A stretch of DNA of 9,771 bases from Clostridiales bacterium UBA6388 (GTDB taxonomy: Bacteria > Bacillota > Clostridia > Oscillospirales > Oscillospiraceae): contig DJQK01000101.1 in NCBI GenBank assembly GCA_002437575.1, positions 1 to 9,771 on the forward strand, given 5' to 3'. How positions within the stretch are numbered: position 1 is the first letter of the stretch; each line of letters begins with the position of its first letter. Positions 1 to 6,847 of the stretch are shown here, piece after piece. Below the pieces are notes generated by a model. The model ran no database searches. It saw nothing but the letters and a program-made list of their open reading frames with translations, and had not been told where the DNA came from. A program made the position numbers and the translations under genes.

Positions 1-2171
1 GTAGTACTTTGTCCGCATCATCTGGCGAAACAGAGTTCACTGTCTCGCGCTCCAAGACCGCAACGCAGCTGGATACAAGCGATTGGACGTCGGAAGTGAC
101 GCTGTCTCTGCCGAGTGCAGAGGAAAAGCTGGAATCCGATGTCGTGTTTGTGCTGGACAAGTCTACGAGCACCACATTGGAGGAACAGGCATTACAGCTT
201 CTTACAGACTTAAAGAATCTCGTCGAACCAAACAACATAAAAGTTAAAGTTGGCGTTGTAATTTTTAATAAAATCGCAACAGTAACAGCACCGCTCACTG
301 ATCTTTCTACCGGCTATGATACGATCAAGACTGCGATTGAAACAACTATCAAGAGCGGAAGCAATACGCACGCGGGTCTGCTTGCTGGTAAGCAATTACT
401 TGACGCCGATGATTCTGTTCTCGCAAATCGTAAATATATGATTTTTGTCAGCGACGGCGTTACGTATCAGTTCTGCCAAGATGATGATTATAACAAAGCA
501 TACACCCGTAGTTTTGATTGCGAATTAGATCCAGATAATACTAACCGGGAAGGTACTTTATCCGAACTATTAAATGTGCAGTACCCGGACAAAGCAAAAA
601 ACAGTATTCCAATGGATAATATCAACACGTGGATGACTGATATCAGCAGCCGAATCGGAACCGAAAATGATAATTCGGCTTGGGACTATGAGTATACTGG
701 CCACGCTCCGGAGGACAGCAGCAAATTACTGCAAAACACAAGAAATGTCTCCAACGTAGAGAAAGCATTGTACTTAACAAAGAGCCTCTACGAGTCCATG
801 CAGAAATCCGGTTATAAATGCTACTCCGTGCTGGCAAAAGACACCTACCCTTGGGGAACTGCTTTCATGAATATGCTGGCAGGCGGTTCGACGGTAGACT
901 TCAGCGATATCAAAGATAACATCCTCTACGCCGTCGGCGCAGGCTCTACCGTCGTGGACACGATGGGTGCAAAGTTTGACTTTGGCGGTCTGGACACCAT
1001 GTCGCTGACAGTCGGCGGCAGCAAAATTGAAGGCATCCCGGATGCTGCGGATGCGAACACTGTAAACTTTGGCACTGTGAAGAGTGACGGAACCTATCCG
1101 TACATCATCACCTACACTCCGGCGACCAAGACCCTTGTTTGGACGATCAACGAAAACGTCTCCAACTTTGCGCCTGTCAAGCTCACCTACACCGTCAAGC
1201 TGACGAAACCCGAGACCACGGAAGGCACTTACGGCGTGACCGACCTGGATGGTAACACGTACGAAGATGCAACCAACGAAGCCTATGATCCCAATGAGGC
1301 GCTCTACACCAACGAAAGCGCCGTCCTGACGCCGAAAAATTCGCAGAACGTCGAGGGCAAGCCGCTTGACTTCCCCAAGCCCTCCGTCAGCTACAGCGTT
1401 GACAGTAGCGGCAACCCCATTCTGCCGATCGTAGGAAGCCTCCCCATCCTGTGGCTCAACATGGAAGACCACTACTCCTACATTGTCGGCTACCCCGATG
1501 GCACAGTCCAGCCGAACGGCAAGATCACGCGCGCAGAGGTCGCAACGATCTTCTTCCGCCTGCTCTCTGACGACACGCGCGAAGCCTTCTGGTCGACCAC
1601 GAACGACTACTCCGACGTGACCGCTGACAAGTGGTACAACAACGCCGTTTCGACGCTCTCCCGCCTCGGCGTGATCTCCGGCTATCCCGACGGCACGTTC
1701 CGCCCCGATGCCAGCATCACCAGAGCGGAATTTGCGAAAATCGCCGTCAGCTTCTGCAAGTACGGCTCGACCACGTACTCGGGCTGTTTCTCCGACGTGA
1801 AGGCGTCCGACTGGTTCTCGACCTGCGTCGAAACGGCCAGAAACTCGAACCTGATTGCAGGTTACCCCGACGGCACGTTCCGCCCGAACAACGCCATCAC
1901 CCGCGCCGAGGCCTGCACAATCGTCAATAGAACGCTCGGCAGAAAGCCCGCGAAAAACCACATGAACATCTCCGGCCGCATCAACTGGCCCGACTGCCTC
2001 GACACCGACTGGTTCTACGCCGACATCATGGAGGCCACGAACAGCCACGATTACCAGATGGTGGGTCTGGTCGAAGACTGGAACCGCAAGCTTCCGCAGC
2101 GCGACTGGGCGGCTCTCGAGACCGAATGGTCCCACGCCTATTCCGCGCCCGGCGGCGAGGTCGGAAGATAA
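1..2171 (+). CDS. VWA-domain surface protein with three C-terminal SLH repeats (5' partial)
   Basis: The frame is open to the left edge, so the start and any signal peptide are missing. The first possible start inside is a TTG at 9 with no ribosome-binding site, and numbering below counts from it. A von Willebrand A domain begins near residue 43, with the MIDAS metal site D50-x-S52-x-S54, T120 in SNTHAGL and D149 in FVSDG. Beta-rich segments of no clear family follow (about 315-460). Three S-layer homology repeats come next, each with a GYPDG core (near residues 494, 558 and 618) and a following ITRAE motif. The roughly 80-residue tail has WFYADIMEATNSHDY, an extension I associate with clostridial SLH proteins. 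SLH repeats bind secondary cell-wall polymers, so the protein should sit on the cell surface and bind a ligand through its VWA domain. The ligand cannot be told. Codons for about residues 65-265 are much more AT-rich than the rest. Confidence 0.9.
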   Translation, partial: STLSASSGETEFTVSRSKTATQLDTSDWTSEVTLSLPSAEEKLESDVVFVLDKSTSTTLEEQALQLLTDLKNLVEPNNIKVKVGVVIFNKIATVTAPLTDLSTGYDTIKTAIETTIKSGSNTHAGLLAGKQLLDADDSVLANRKYMIFVSDGVTYQFCQDDDYNKAYTRSFDCELDPDNTNREGTLSELLNVQYPDKAKNSIPMDNINTWMTDISSRIGTENDNSAWDYEYTGHAPEDSSKLLQNTRNVSNVEKALYLTKSLYESMQKSGYKCYSVLAKDTYPWGTAFMNMLAGGSTVDFSDIKDNILYAVGAGSTVVDTMGAKFDFGGLDTMSLTVGGSKIEGIPDAADANTVNFGTVKSDGTYPYIITYTPATKTLVWTINENVSNFAPVKLTYTVKLTKPETTEGTYGVTDLDGNTYEDATNEAYDPNEALYTNESAVLTPKNSQNVEGKPLDFPKPSVSYSVDSSGNPILPIVGSLPILWLNMEDHYSYIVGYPDGTVQPNGKITRAEVATIFFRLLSDDTREAFWSTTNDYSDVTADKWYNNAVSTLSRLGVISGYPDGTFRPDASITRAEFAKIAVSFCKYGSTTYSGCFSDVKASDWFSTCVETARNSNLIAGYPDGTFRPNNAITRAEACTIVNRTLGRKPAKNHMNISGRINWPDCLDTDWFYADIMEATNSHDYQMVGLVEDWNRKLPQRDWAALETEWSHAYSAPGGEVGR

Positions 2172-2185
2172 CCGAAAGTCCAAAA

Positions 2186-2211
2186 AAGGGGACGCCGCGC
2201 GGCGTCCCCTT
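2186..2211 (+). terminator. Perfect 11-bp hairpin after the SLH gene
   Basis: AAGGGGACGCC (2186-2196) pairs perfectly with GGCGTCCCCTT (2201-2211) around a GCGC loop, 14 nt after the stop codon. The plus strand has only TT after the stem. The minus strand has a run of six T (complement of A at 2182-2187). The position suits termination of the SLH gene, but the tract favours the opposite direction, where no gene needs it. It could act both ways, or merely stabilise the mRNA 3' end. Confidence 0.6.
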
Positions 2212-2238
2212 CGCATACCGCCGCACAGGAGGCACACG

Positions 2239-3111
2239 ATGGAATCCTTTTATGATTTCTGCATGAAAAACGGCAAGCAGGCCCTTCTTTCGCAGTGGAG
2301 CGGCCAGAACGCGCCCCTGACCCCGCAGACCGTCGGCCACGCCAGCCACGAAAAGGTCTGGTGGCAATGCGAACGCGGCCACACGTGGCTCTCCGCCGTC
2401 CGCAGCCGCACGGCAGGCTATGGCTGCCCCATCTGCGCCGGAAAAGTGGCAGTGCCGGGCGAAAACACGCTGGCCGACCGCTTCCCCGCGCTGGCGCAGG
2501 AGTGGGATCTGGAAAAAAATGCGCCGCTGCGGCCGGAGGATGTTCTGCCGGGCTCGACGCGCCGCGTCTGGTGGCGCTGCAAAAAGGGCCACAGCTGGAA
2601 AACGCGCATTTCCGCGCGAACGTCCGCCGGAAGCGGCTGTCCGGTGTGCGCGGGAAAGACCGTCGTGCCGGGCGAAACGGATTTTCAATCGCGCTTTCCC
2701 ATGCTCGCCGCGCAGTGGGACGATGAAAAAAACGCCGGCGTCCTGCCCAGTGATCTGACCGCGTTTTCGAACCGCCGCGTCTGGTGGCGCTGCGAAAAAG
2801 GGCATTCTTACATCGCCGCGGTCTCTGCCAGAGTGCGCACGAACTCCGGCTGTCCGTACTGCGCGGGGCGAAAAGTCCTGCCGGGGTTTAACGATCTGGC
2901 GACGAAAAAGCCGCTCGTGGCCGCGCAGTGGGACTATGACCTCAACGGCGATCTGACGCCGCAGATGGTCAGCGCCGGAAGCCGGAACAAGGTCTGGTGG
3001 CGCTGCTCGCAGGGTCACTGCTGGCGCGCCGCCGTCTACGCCAGGACCGCCGCGAAAGGCACCGAGTGCCCCATCTGCGCCGGGCAGGCCAAAAGAAGCG
3101 AAATAAAGTAA
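2239..3111 (+). CDS. Four-repeat zinc-ribbon protein (DUF4379-like)
   Basis: This 290-residue protein starts at an ATG 6 nt after AGGAGG (2227-2232). It consists almost wholly of four tandem repeats of about 70 residues. Each repeat has a WW-[QR]-C-x3-H-[TSC] block and, about 15-20 residues on, a CPxCAG knuckle. Likely zinc ligands are C44/H48/C63/C66, C114/H118/C134/C137, C185/H189/C205/C208 and C256/H260/C277/C280. Between them runs a conserved linker of the type [LA]-A-x-[EQ]-W-D-x3-N. This pattern matches the 'probable zinc-ribbon' family PF14311 (DUF4379) as I know it. Such repeats occur alone or fused to nucleases and are thought to bind nucleic acid; that role is inference. There is no catalytic domain, signal peptide or membrane segment. 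It is separated by a hairpin from the SLH gene and has its own terminator, so it is probably a single-gene unit. Confidence 0.88.
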   Translation: MESFYDFCMKNGKQALLSQWSGQNAPLTPQTVGHASHEKVWWQCERGHTWLSAVRSRTAGYGCPICAGKVAVPGENTLADRFPALAQEWDLEKNAPLRPEDVLPGSTRRVWWRCKKGHSWKTRISARTSAGSGCPVCAGKTVVPGETDFQSRFPMLAAQWDDEKNAGVLPSDLTAFSNRRVWWRCEKGHSYIAAVSARVRTNSGCPYCAGRKVLPGFNDLATKKPLVAAQWDYDLNGDLTPQMVSAGSRNKVWWRCSQGHCWRAAVYARTAAKGTECPICAGQAKRSEIK

Positions 3112-3144
3112 ACGAGACTGCGAGCTTCGCCGTCTCGTTTTTTT
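3110..3144 (+). terminator. Rho-independent terminator of the zinc-ribbon gene
   Basis: AAACGAGAC (3110-3118) pairs with GTCTCGTTT (3132-3140) around a 13-nt loop that can fold a little further (GCG with CGC). The stem runs into seven T (3138-3144). The stem begins within the TAA stop codon of the zinc-ribbon gene. Stem and U-tract both point to termination on the plus strand. Confidence 0.88.
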
Positions 3145-3390
3145 GCGCCGCCCCGCACGTGCACATTCTTCGGCATTCTGACGTTGAACCTCCATGCGCA
3201 TATGGCAGTTCGTCTCACAAAGACCGTTGTTCCAGTGCGCCCTGGTCGCTCCGCTGATCGTCTGAAAAAACACAAATCCGTGAGATTTCCATGTAATTCC
3301 AAGAGAGGCTGTTCCTCGTTAAGTTGATGACATTACCCGGTATGGGAGACTCGGCGCAATGCCGTCCGGCTATCGCCTCGGATGTAAAAC
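3145..3390. other. Gene-free stretch between convergent transcription units
   Basis: About 250 bases between the plus-strand terminator and the minus-strand KTR terminator. Reading frames crossing it on either strand show no start with a ribosome-binding site and no recognisable family motif. Short palindromes such as GCACGTGC (3155-3162) are the only structure I see. It may include the left edge of the rep-KTR element, but I found no matching direct or inverted repeat at the other side. Confidence 0.5.
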
Positions 3391-3436
3391 AAAAAGCGCC
3401 GATCGACTCCCACACGGTGAGAATTCAATCGGCGCT
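3391..3436 (-). terminator. Rho-independent terminator of the rep-KTR unit
   Basis: On the minus strand AGCGCCGAT (3436-3428) pairs with ATCGGCGCT (3403-3395) across a 24-nt loop, followed directly by TTTT, G and TTTT (complement of 3394 downward). The 9-bp stem is perfect. Its 5' arm encodes the last residues Ser-Ala-Asp of the KTR protein and the TGA stop opens the loop. It may also serve as the distal terminator for readthrough from pnp. Confidence 0.75.
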
Positions 3437-3652
3437 GACGCTGGCTCTGGCCTCGCGGCACTGGCTCTGGTTCTGGCTCATATTCACGATCGTTTCGCGC
3501 CTGCAATGTTTGCAGTACAGGGGGAAATCTGTCAAGGCCGTCGTCGGCAAGATCTTGACTCCGGTCGCGTGCCCGCATTTCGGACAAACGATCTTATTTC
3601 CCTGTAAGTCAAGTTTAGCACAAGGCTGTCCGGTATGCAACTGTTTTTGCAA
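3425..3652 (-). CDS. Small cysteine-rich KTR-type protein
   Basis: A 75-residue protein with two CxxC pairs: C23-P-K-C26 in IVCPKCGHAT and C47-K-H-C50 in FPLYCKHCRRETIV. The pattern, with a K-I/L-x5-L-x-[ND]-[FY]-P-L-[YF]-C stretch between the pairs, matches the Cys_rich_KTR family (PF14205), which I know from clostridial mobile elements. A single zinc site is expected; the role is unknown. I chose the TTG at 3652 because GAGAGGGG lies 8 nt before it. An in-frame TTG at 3691 would add 13 residues but has no ribosome-binding site. Homologues I recall start shortly before the first CxxC, which favours a short form. The gene lies just downstream of the rep remnant (stop at 3704) on the same strand, and its stop codon falls within the terminator structure. 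Confidence 0.78.
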   Translation of the reverse strand: MQKQLHTGQPCAKLDLQGNKIVCPKCGHATGVKILPTTALTDFPLYCKHCRRETIVNMSQNQSQCREARASVSAD

Positions 3653-3703
3653 AAAAGTTCGCCCCTCTCTTAAGATATAGTAAAGACCCAAGTTATGAAA
3701 GGC

Positions 3704-4465
3704 TTACGCCTTTCGCTTTTCCCTGTTTCGCCAGGGAAGCTTGTAATCCACATAGTAATAGCTGCCGAACCTGTTTTCCTTCGCCTCGGGCTCTATGTCA
3801 AAGGCCTCTTTCGGCGGCACAGGCCGGAAGTTGTCCGGGACTTTTTCGACAGTGATGCGTGGTTTTTCAAGGTTCCGCGATGGCGTCCACAATCGGTCGC
3901 CCACATATTCCCGCCCGTGCTGCATCGGCTCTTTGGTCAGATACTTTGCAAGGCCCACAAAGCCGAGCTTGCCGATGGGCTCCCAGTCGATAGCCCCATC
4001 CGGCCAGAGTTTGCGGAACACTTCCGTCTCGCCGGGATAATGGTTGAGAATGATGTGGTGGTGCAGACGCTTGTCTCCGTGCCGGCCTTCGGTGGTGTAC
4101 AGATATTTGTAAGGCCGGCCGAAGGCTTTGCGGCTCTCGCGCAGCTGGCGGTTAAAAAGCTTCACCCGCTTCTGCGCGCTATAGGTATTCGGCGGCTTGT
4201 GCGCCTCGTCATAGGTGAGCGTCAGCAGCCAGTCTGAGTAGGTAAAGTTCGCGGCGATCAGAAACGCGAGCCGCTCATAGGCGTGCCGGATGTTGAGTTT
4301 TTCGCGGATCGTCGTCTGCGGCAGACCCGAAAGAGCTTCGAATCATGGGTTTCCCGGTCCACACCGGCCTCTGCTGCAGCTTCGCTTATGCTTACCTTTC
4401 CTACTAGGGTGTATTCTTTCGATCTTTCCTTTCTCTTCCGGTTTCGGTTTTTCCCTTTCCGACAT
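3704..4465 (-). pseudogene. Rolling-circle Rep (HUH endonuclease), interrupted by an in-frame TGA
   Basis: The frame opens at ATG 4465, 8 nt after GGAGGGA, runs 40 codons, meets TGA at 4345-4343 (codon 41), then stays open for 212 codons to TAA at 3704. The downstream part holds rolling-circle initiator motifs: DWLLTLTYD (motif I, about codons 78-86), the metal-binding HHH in LHHHIIL (codons 135-137), and Y175 and K178 in AKYLTKEP, where the nicking tyrosine is expected. Such proteins nick one strand and start rolling-circle copying of plasmids, phages or integrative elements. No ATG, GTG or TTG follows the TGA until GTG 4165, which would drop motif I, so full function looks lost. The first 40 residues are very basic and match nothing I know. 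A second frame is open from 4482 to 4258, so a -1 frameshift could bypass the TGA; a sequencing error is also possible. The small KTR gene follows at once. Confidence 0.75.
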
Positions 4466-4469
4466 AACA

Positions 4470-4525
4470 ATGCTCCCTCCATGTTCGACAGTTTCTTTTT
4501 TCACTGTCTCTCATAGAGGGAGCAT
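4470..4525 (-). repeat. 14-bp inverted repeat enclosing the rep ribosome-binding site
   Basis: ATGCTCCCTCCATG (4470-4483) pairs with CATAGAGGGAGCAT (4512-4525), 13 of 14 positions. Inside, GACAGT (4487-4492) pairs with ACTGTC (4503-4508) around an A-rich loop on the minus strand. In the minus-strand RNA the 3' arm contains the GGAGGGA ribosome-binding site of rep. No U-tract follows, so it is not a normal terminator. It may mask translation of rep or be part of the element's origin or end. Confidence 0.75.
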
Positions 4526-4528
4526 ATC

Positions 4529-4542
4529 ACCCGCTTGCGGGT
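4529..4542 (-). other. Small hairpin just after the pnp stop codon
   Basis: ACCCGC (4529-4534) and GCGGGT (4537-4542) form a 6-bp stem with a 2-nt loop (realistically 5 bp with a tetraloop), 7 nt after the pnp stop on the minus strand. No T-run follows in that direction. It could protect the 3' end but is a poor terminator, so pnp transcripts may run on into rep-KTR. Confidence 0.4.
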
Positions 4543-4549
4543 ATTTTCA

Positions 4550-6679
4550 TTACTTGTCCTGTGCGGCGAGCTCCTTCAGCGCGTCCTTGCGGGAGAGGTT
4601 GACGCGGCCCTTTTCATCGATATCGGTGACCTTGACCCAGGTCATGTCGCCGACGTTGAGCACGTCCTCGACCTTTTCGACTCTGCGGTTTTCGAGCTTG
4701 GATATGTGGATCATGCCGTCCTTGCCGGGGGCGAGCTCGACGAACGCGCCGATGGGGAGGATGCGCACGACCTTGCCGTAGTAGAGCTTGCCGACCTCGG
4801 GCACGAAGCAGATATCGTCGATCATCTTCTTCGCCGTGTCGCAGGAGGCGGCGTCGGGAGAGGCGATGTGGATCGTGCCGTCGTCGTCAATGTCGACCTG
4901 CGCGCCGGACTCGGCGACGATCTTCTGGATCATGGAGCCGCCCTTGCCGATGACCTCGCGGATCTTGTCGACGTCGATTTTCATTGTGAGCATCTTGGGC
5001 GCGTACTCGGAGACATGGTCGCGCGGCTTTGCGATGCAGGGGATCATGATCTCGTTCAGAATTTCCAGACGAGCCTTGCGGCAGCGCTCAAGCGCATCGG
5101 CGATAATTTCCATCGTCAGGCCGTCGTTCTTCAGGTCCATCTGGATGGCGGTGACGCCTTCGGTCGTGCCGGCGACCTTGAAGTCCATTTCGCCGTGGAA
5201 GTCCTCGACACCCTGAATGTCGGTGAAGGTTCTCCACGTGCCGGTTTCCTTATCGGAAATGAGGCCGCAGGAAATGCCCGCGACGGGGCGCTTGATGGGA
5301 ACGCCGGCGTCCATGAGCGCCAAGGTCGAGCCGCAGATGGAAGCCTGCGAGGTAGAGCCGTTGGAGGAGACGACCTCGGAGACAACGCGGATGGCATACG
5401 GGAACTCTTCGACCGGCGGGATGACCGGCAGCAGCGCCTTTTCAGCCAGTGCGCCGTGGCCGATCTCGCGTCTCGAGGTCGAACGGCTCGCGCGAGCCTC
5501 GCCCGTGGACCACTGCGGCATATTGTAGTGGTGCATATAGCGCTTTTCCGTCTCGTCGTAGATGGTATCTAACTTCTGCGCGGCGGCAAGCGTGTTCAGC
5601 GTGCAGACAGAGAGCACCTGCGTCTGACCTCTGGTGAACAGACCCGAGCCGTGGACGCGCGGCAGAACGCCGACCTCGGCGTCCAGCGGGCGGATCTCGT
5701 CCGGTGTGCGGCCGTCGACGCGCTTGCCCTCCAGAAGCCACTTCTTGACGATCTTCTTCTGCATCTTGTACAGGCACACATCGATCTGGATGTCCCAGTC
5801 GTCGGCGTACTTTTCGCCGAACTTCTCCTTGAAGTCGACGACGGCGGCGGTCAGGCGCTCTTCACGGACGTTCTTATCGTCGGTGTCGAGCGCGTAGGCG
5901 ATCTTGTCGAGGCCATATTCGCACAGATCGTCGAGCATTTCGTGGTTGACGGCAGCCTTTTCGAAGCTGAACTTGGGCTTGCCGATGGCCTCGACGATGG
6001 TATTGATGAACTCGACGACCTTCACATTCGTCTCATGGGCCAGCTTGATGCACTCCATGAGGATATCTTCCTTGACCTCCCTGGCCTCGGTCTCGATCAT
6101 GACGACCTTTTCGTGCGTGGATGCGATCGTGACGAAGCACTGGCAGGCGTTTCGCTCATCCTGCGAGGGGTTTACGATATACTTGCCGTCCAGATAGCAG
6201 ACGTTGGTGGTCGCCGTCGGGCCGTTCCAGGGAATGTCGGAGTATGCGATGACGAGGGAAGAGCCGATGGACGCGACGATCTCGACAGGGTTATCAAAGT
6301 CCTGCGCAAGGACGGTGTTCGTCAGCACAACGTCGTTTCTCAGTTCTTCGTCAAACAGCGGCCGCATCGGGCGGTCGATGAGGCGCGAGATGAGAACGCC
6401 GCGCTCCGAGGGCTTACCCTCGCGGCGGTTAAAAGAGCCCGGGATCCGGCCGACGGCGTACATCCGCTCTTCGACCTCGATGGTCAGAGGGAAATAGTCG
6501 ATGCCGGCCTTGGGAAGGGGCGACGCGACAGCCGTAACGAGGACGACGGTGTCGCCGTAGCGGCAGATGGCCTCGGCGTTGCAGAGCTCTGCTACCTTGC
6601 CGGTCTCGACGGTAAACGTGCGCCCGCCGATCTCGGTCTCAAAAATGTGATGGTTCGGATACTGCTTGTGCTTGATCAT
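4550..6679 (-). CDS. pnp: Polyribonucleotide nucleotidyltransferase (PNPase)
   Basis: This 709-residue protein has the full bacterial length. PNPase degrades RNA 3' to 5' with phosphate, releasing nucleoside diphosphates, as a cytoplasmic trimer. Order of parts: first RNase PH-like domain (about 12-145, with RLIDRPMRPLF at 99-109), helical linker (about 240-310), second catalytic RNase PH domain (about 315-545), KH domain with GKGG at 578-581, and S1 domain (about 628-697). D493, D499 and K501 line up with the E. coli catalytic D486, D492 and K494. REIGHGALAEKAL (404-416) is the usual conserved block. ATG 6679 is fixed by AGGAGG (6691-6686) 7 nt upstream. The gene follows rpsO, with a terminator and a long hairpin between them. 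I see no convincing promoter in the gap, so expression may depend on readthrough from rpsO. Confidence 0.98.
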   Translation of the reverse strand: MIKHKQYPNHHIFETEIGGRTFTVETGKVAELCNAEAICRYGDTVVLVTAVASPLPKAGIDYFPLTIEVEERMYAVGRIPGSFNRREGKPSERGVLISRLIDRPMRPLFDEELRNDVVLTNTVLAQDFDNPVEIVASIGSSLVIAYSDIPWNGPTATTNVCYLDGKYIVNPSQDERNACQCFVTIASTHEKVVMIETEAREVKEDILMECIKLAHETNVKVVEFINTIVEAIGKPKFSFEKAAVNHEMLDDLCEYGLDKIAYALDTDDKNVREERLTAAVVDFKEKFGEKYADDWDIQIDVCLYKMQKKIVKKWLLEGKRVDGRTPDEIRPLDAEVGVLPRVHGSGLFTRGQTQVLSVCTLNTLAAAQKLDTIYDETEKRYMHHYNMPQWSTGEARASRSTSRREIGHGALAEKALLPVIPPVEEFPYAIRVVSEVVSSNGSTSQASICGSTLALMDAGVPIKRPVAGISCGLISDKETGTWRTFTDIQGVEDFHGEMDFKVAGTTEGVTAIQMDLKNDGLTMEIIADALERCRKARLEILNEIMIPCIAKPRDHVSEYAPKMLTMKIDVDKIREVIGKGGSMIQKIVAESGAQVDIDDDGTIHIASPDAASCDTAKKMIDDICFVPEVGKLYYGKVVRILPIGAFVELAPGKDGMIHISKLENRRVEKVEDVLNVGDMTWVKVTDIDEKGRVNLSRKDALKELAAQDK

Positions 6680-6701
6680 AAATTACCTCCTGTGTTTTGT
6701 A

Positions 6702-6778
6702 CGCGTGGGAGGTTTAGCACTTGAAACTGCCGCTTGTGCCGAGCGGTACTTTCAACTGCTAAAGTAAGCTCCCATGCG
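6702..6778 (-). promoter_or_regulatory. Long imperfect hairpin in the pnp mRNA leader
   Basis: Nested arms, given on the plus strand: CGC (6702-6704) with GCG (6776-6778); TGGGAG (6706-6711) with CTCCCA (6769-6774); TTTAGCACTTGAAA (6713-6726) with TTTCAACTGCTAAA (6750-6763), 13 of 14; and CCGCT (6730-6734) with AGCGG (6742-6746), loop 7 nt. That gives about 27 base pairs with small internal loops. It lies between the rpsO terminator and the pnp ribosome-binding site (6691). This is the place where E. coli pnp mRNA has its RNase III-cleaved, PNPase-controlled leader hairpin. The same control here is inference. Confidence 0.75.
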
Positions 6779-6808
6779 CGGGTGTGGATGTGGATGGTTG
6801 GACTGCTT

Positions 6809-6837
6809 AAAAAGGGCGGTCTGCGACCGCCCTTTTT
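6809..6837 (-). terminator. Terminator between rpsO and pnp
   Basis: AAAAAGGGCGGT (6809-6820) pairs with ACCGCCCTTTTT (6826-6837) around a CTGCG loop: a perfect stem with T-runs in both directions. On the minus strand it lies 10 nt after the rpsO stop. It should cut off much rpsO transcription, leaving partial readthrough for pnp. Confidence 0.9.
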
Positions 6838-6847
6838 CTTTGCGGAT

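Noticed and set aside
774..2237. 487-codon open frame on the minus strand opposite the SLH gene
   Set aside because: It mirrors a GC-rich coding region, shows no family motif, and opposes a gene with clear VWA and SLH signatures.
2026..3273. 415-codon minus-strand frame across the zinc-ribbon gene
   Set aside because: Repetitive Arg/Ala/Gly-rich translation from the antisense of four zinc-ribbon repeats; no ribosome-binding site, and it crosses two terminators.
3145..3390. Possible transposase remnant on the minus strand
   Set aside because: Short frames here show no catalytic motif or terminal repeats; similarity could not be supported from the sequence alone.
3324..3680. 118-codon plus-strand frame with several cysteines
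   Set aside because: Its Cys-rich part is the exact antisense of the KTR gene, whose CxxC pairs and family pattern decide the strand.
3695..4237. 180-codon plus-strand frame opposite rep
   Set aside because: Antisense to the HUH-motif frame; no recognisable motif of its own.
4258..4482. 74-codon minus-strand frame overlapping the start of rep in another frame
   Set aside because: Its ATG lacks a ribosome-binding site and sits within the hairpin; very basic, motif-free translation. Kept only as a possible frameshift path around the rep TGA.
4535..6724. Long plus-strand frames opposite pnp (4535-5572 and 5651-6724)
   Set aside because: Asp/Val/Leu-rich mirrors of a certain pnp gene, a usual artefact of its codon bias.
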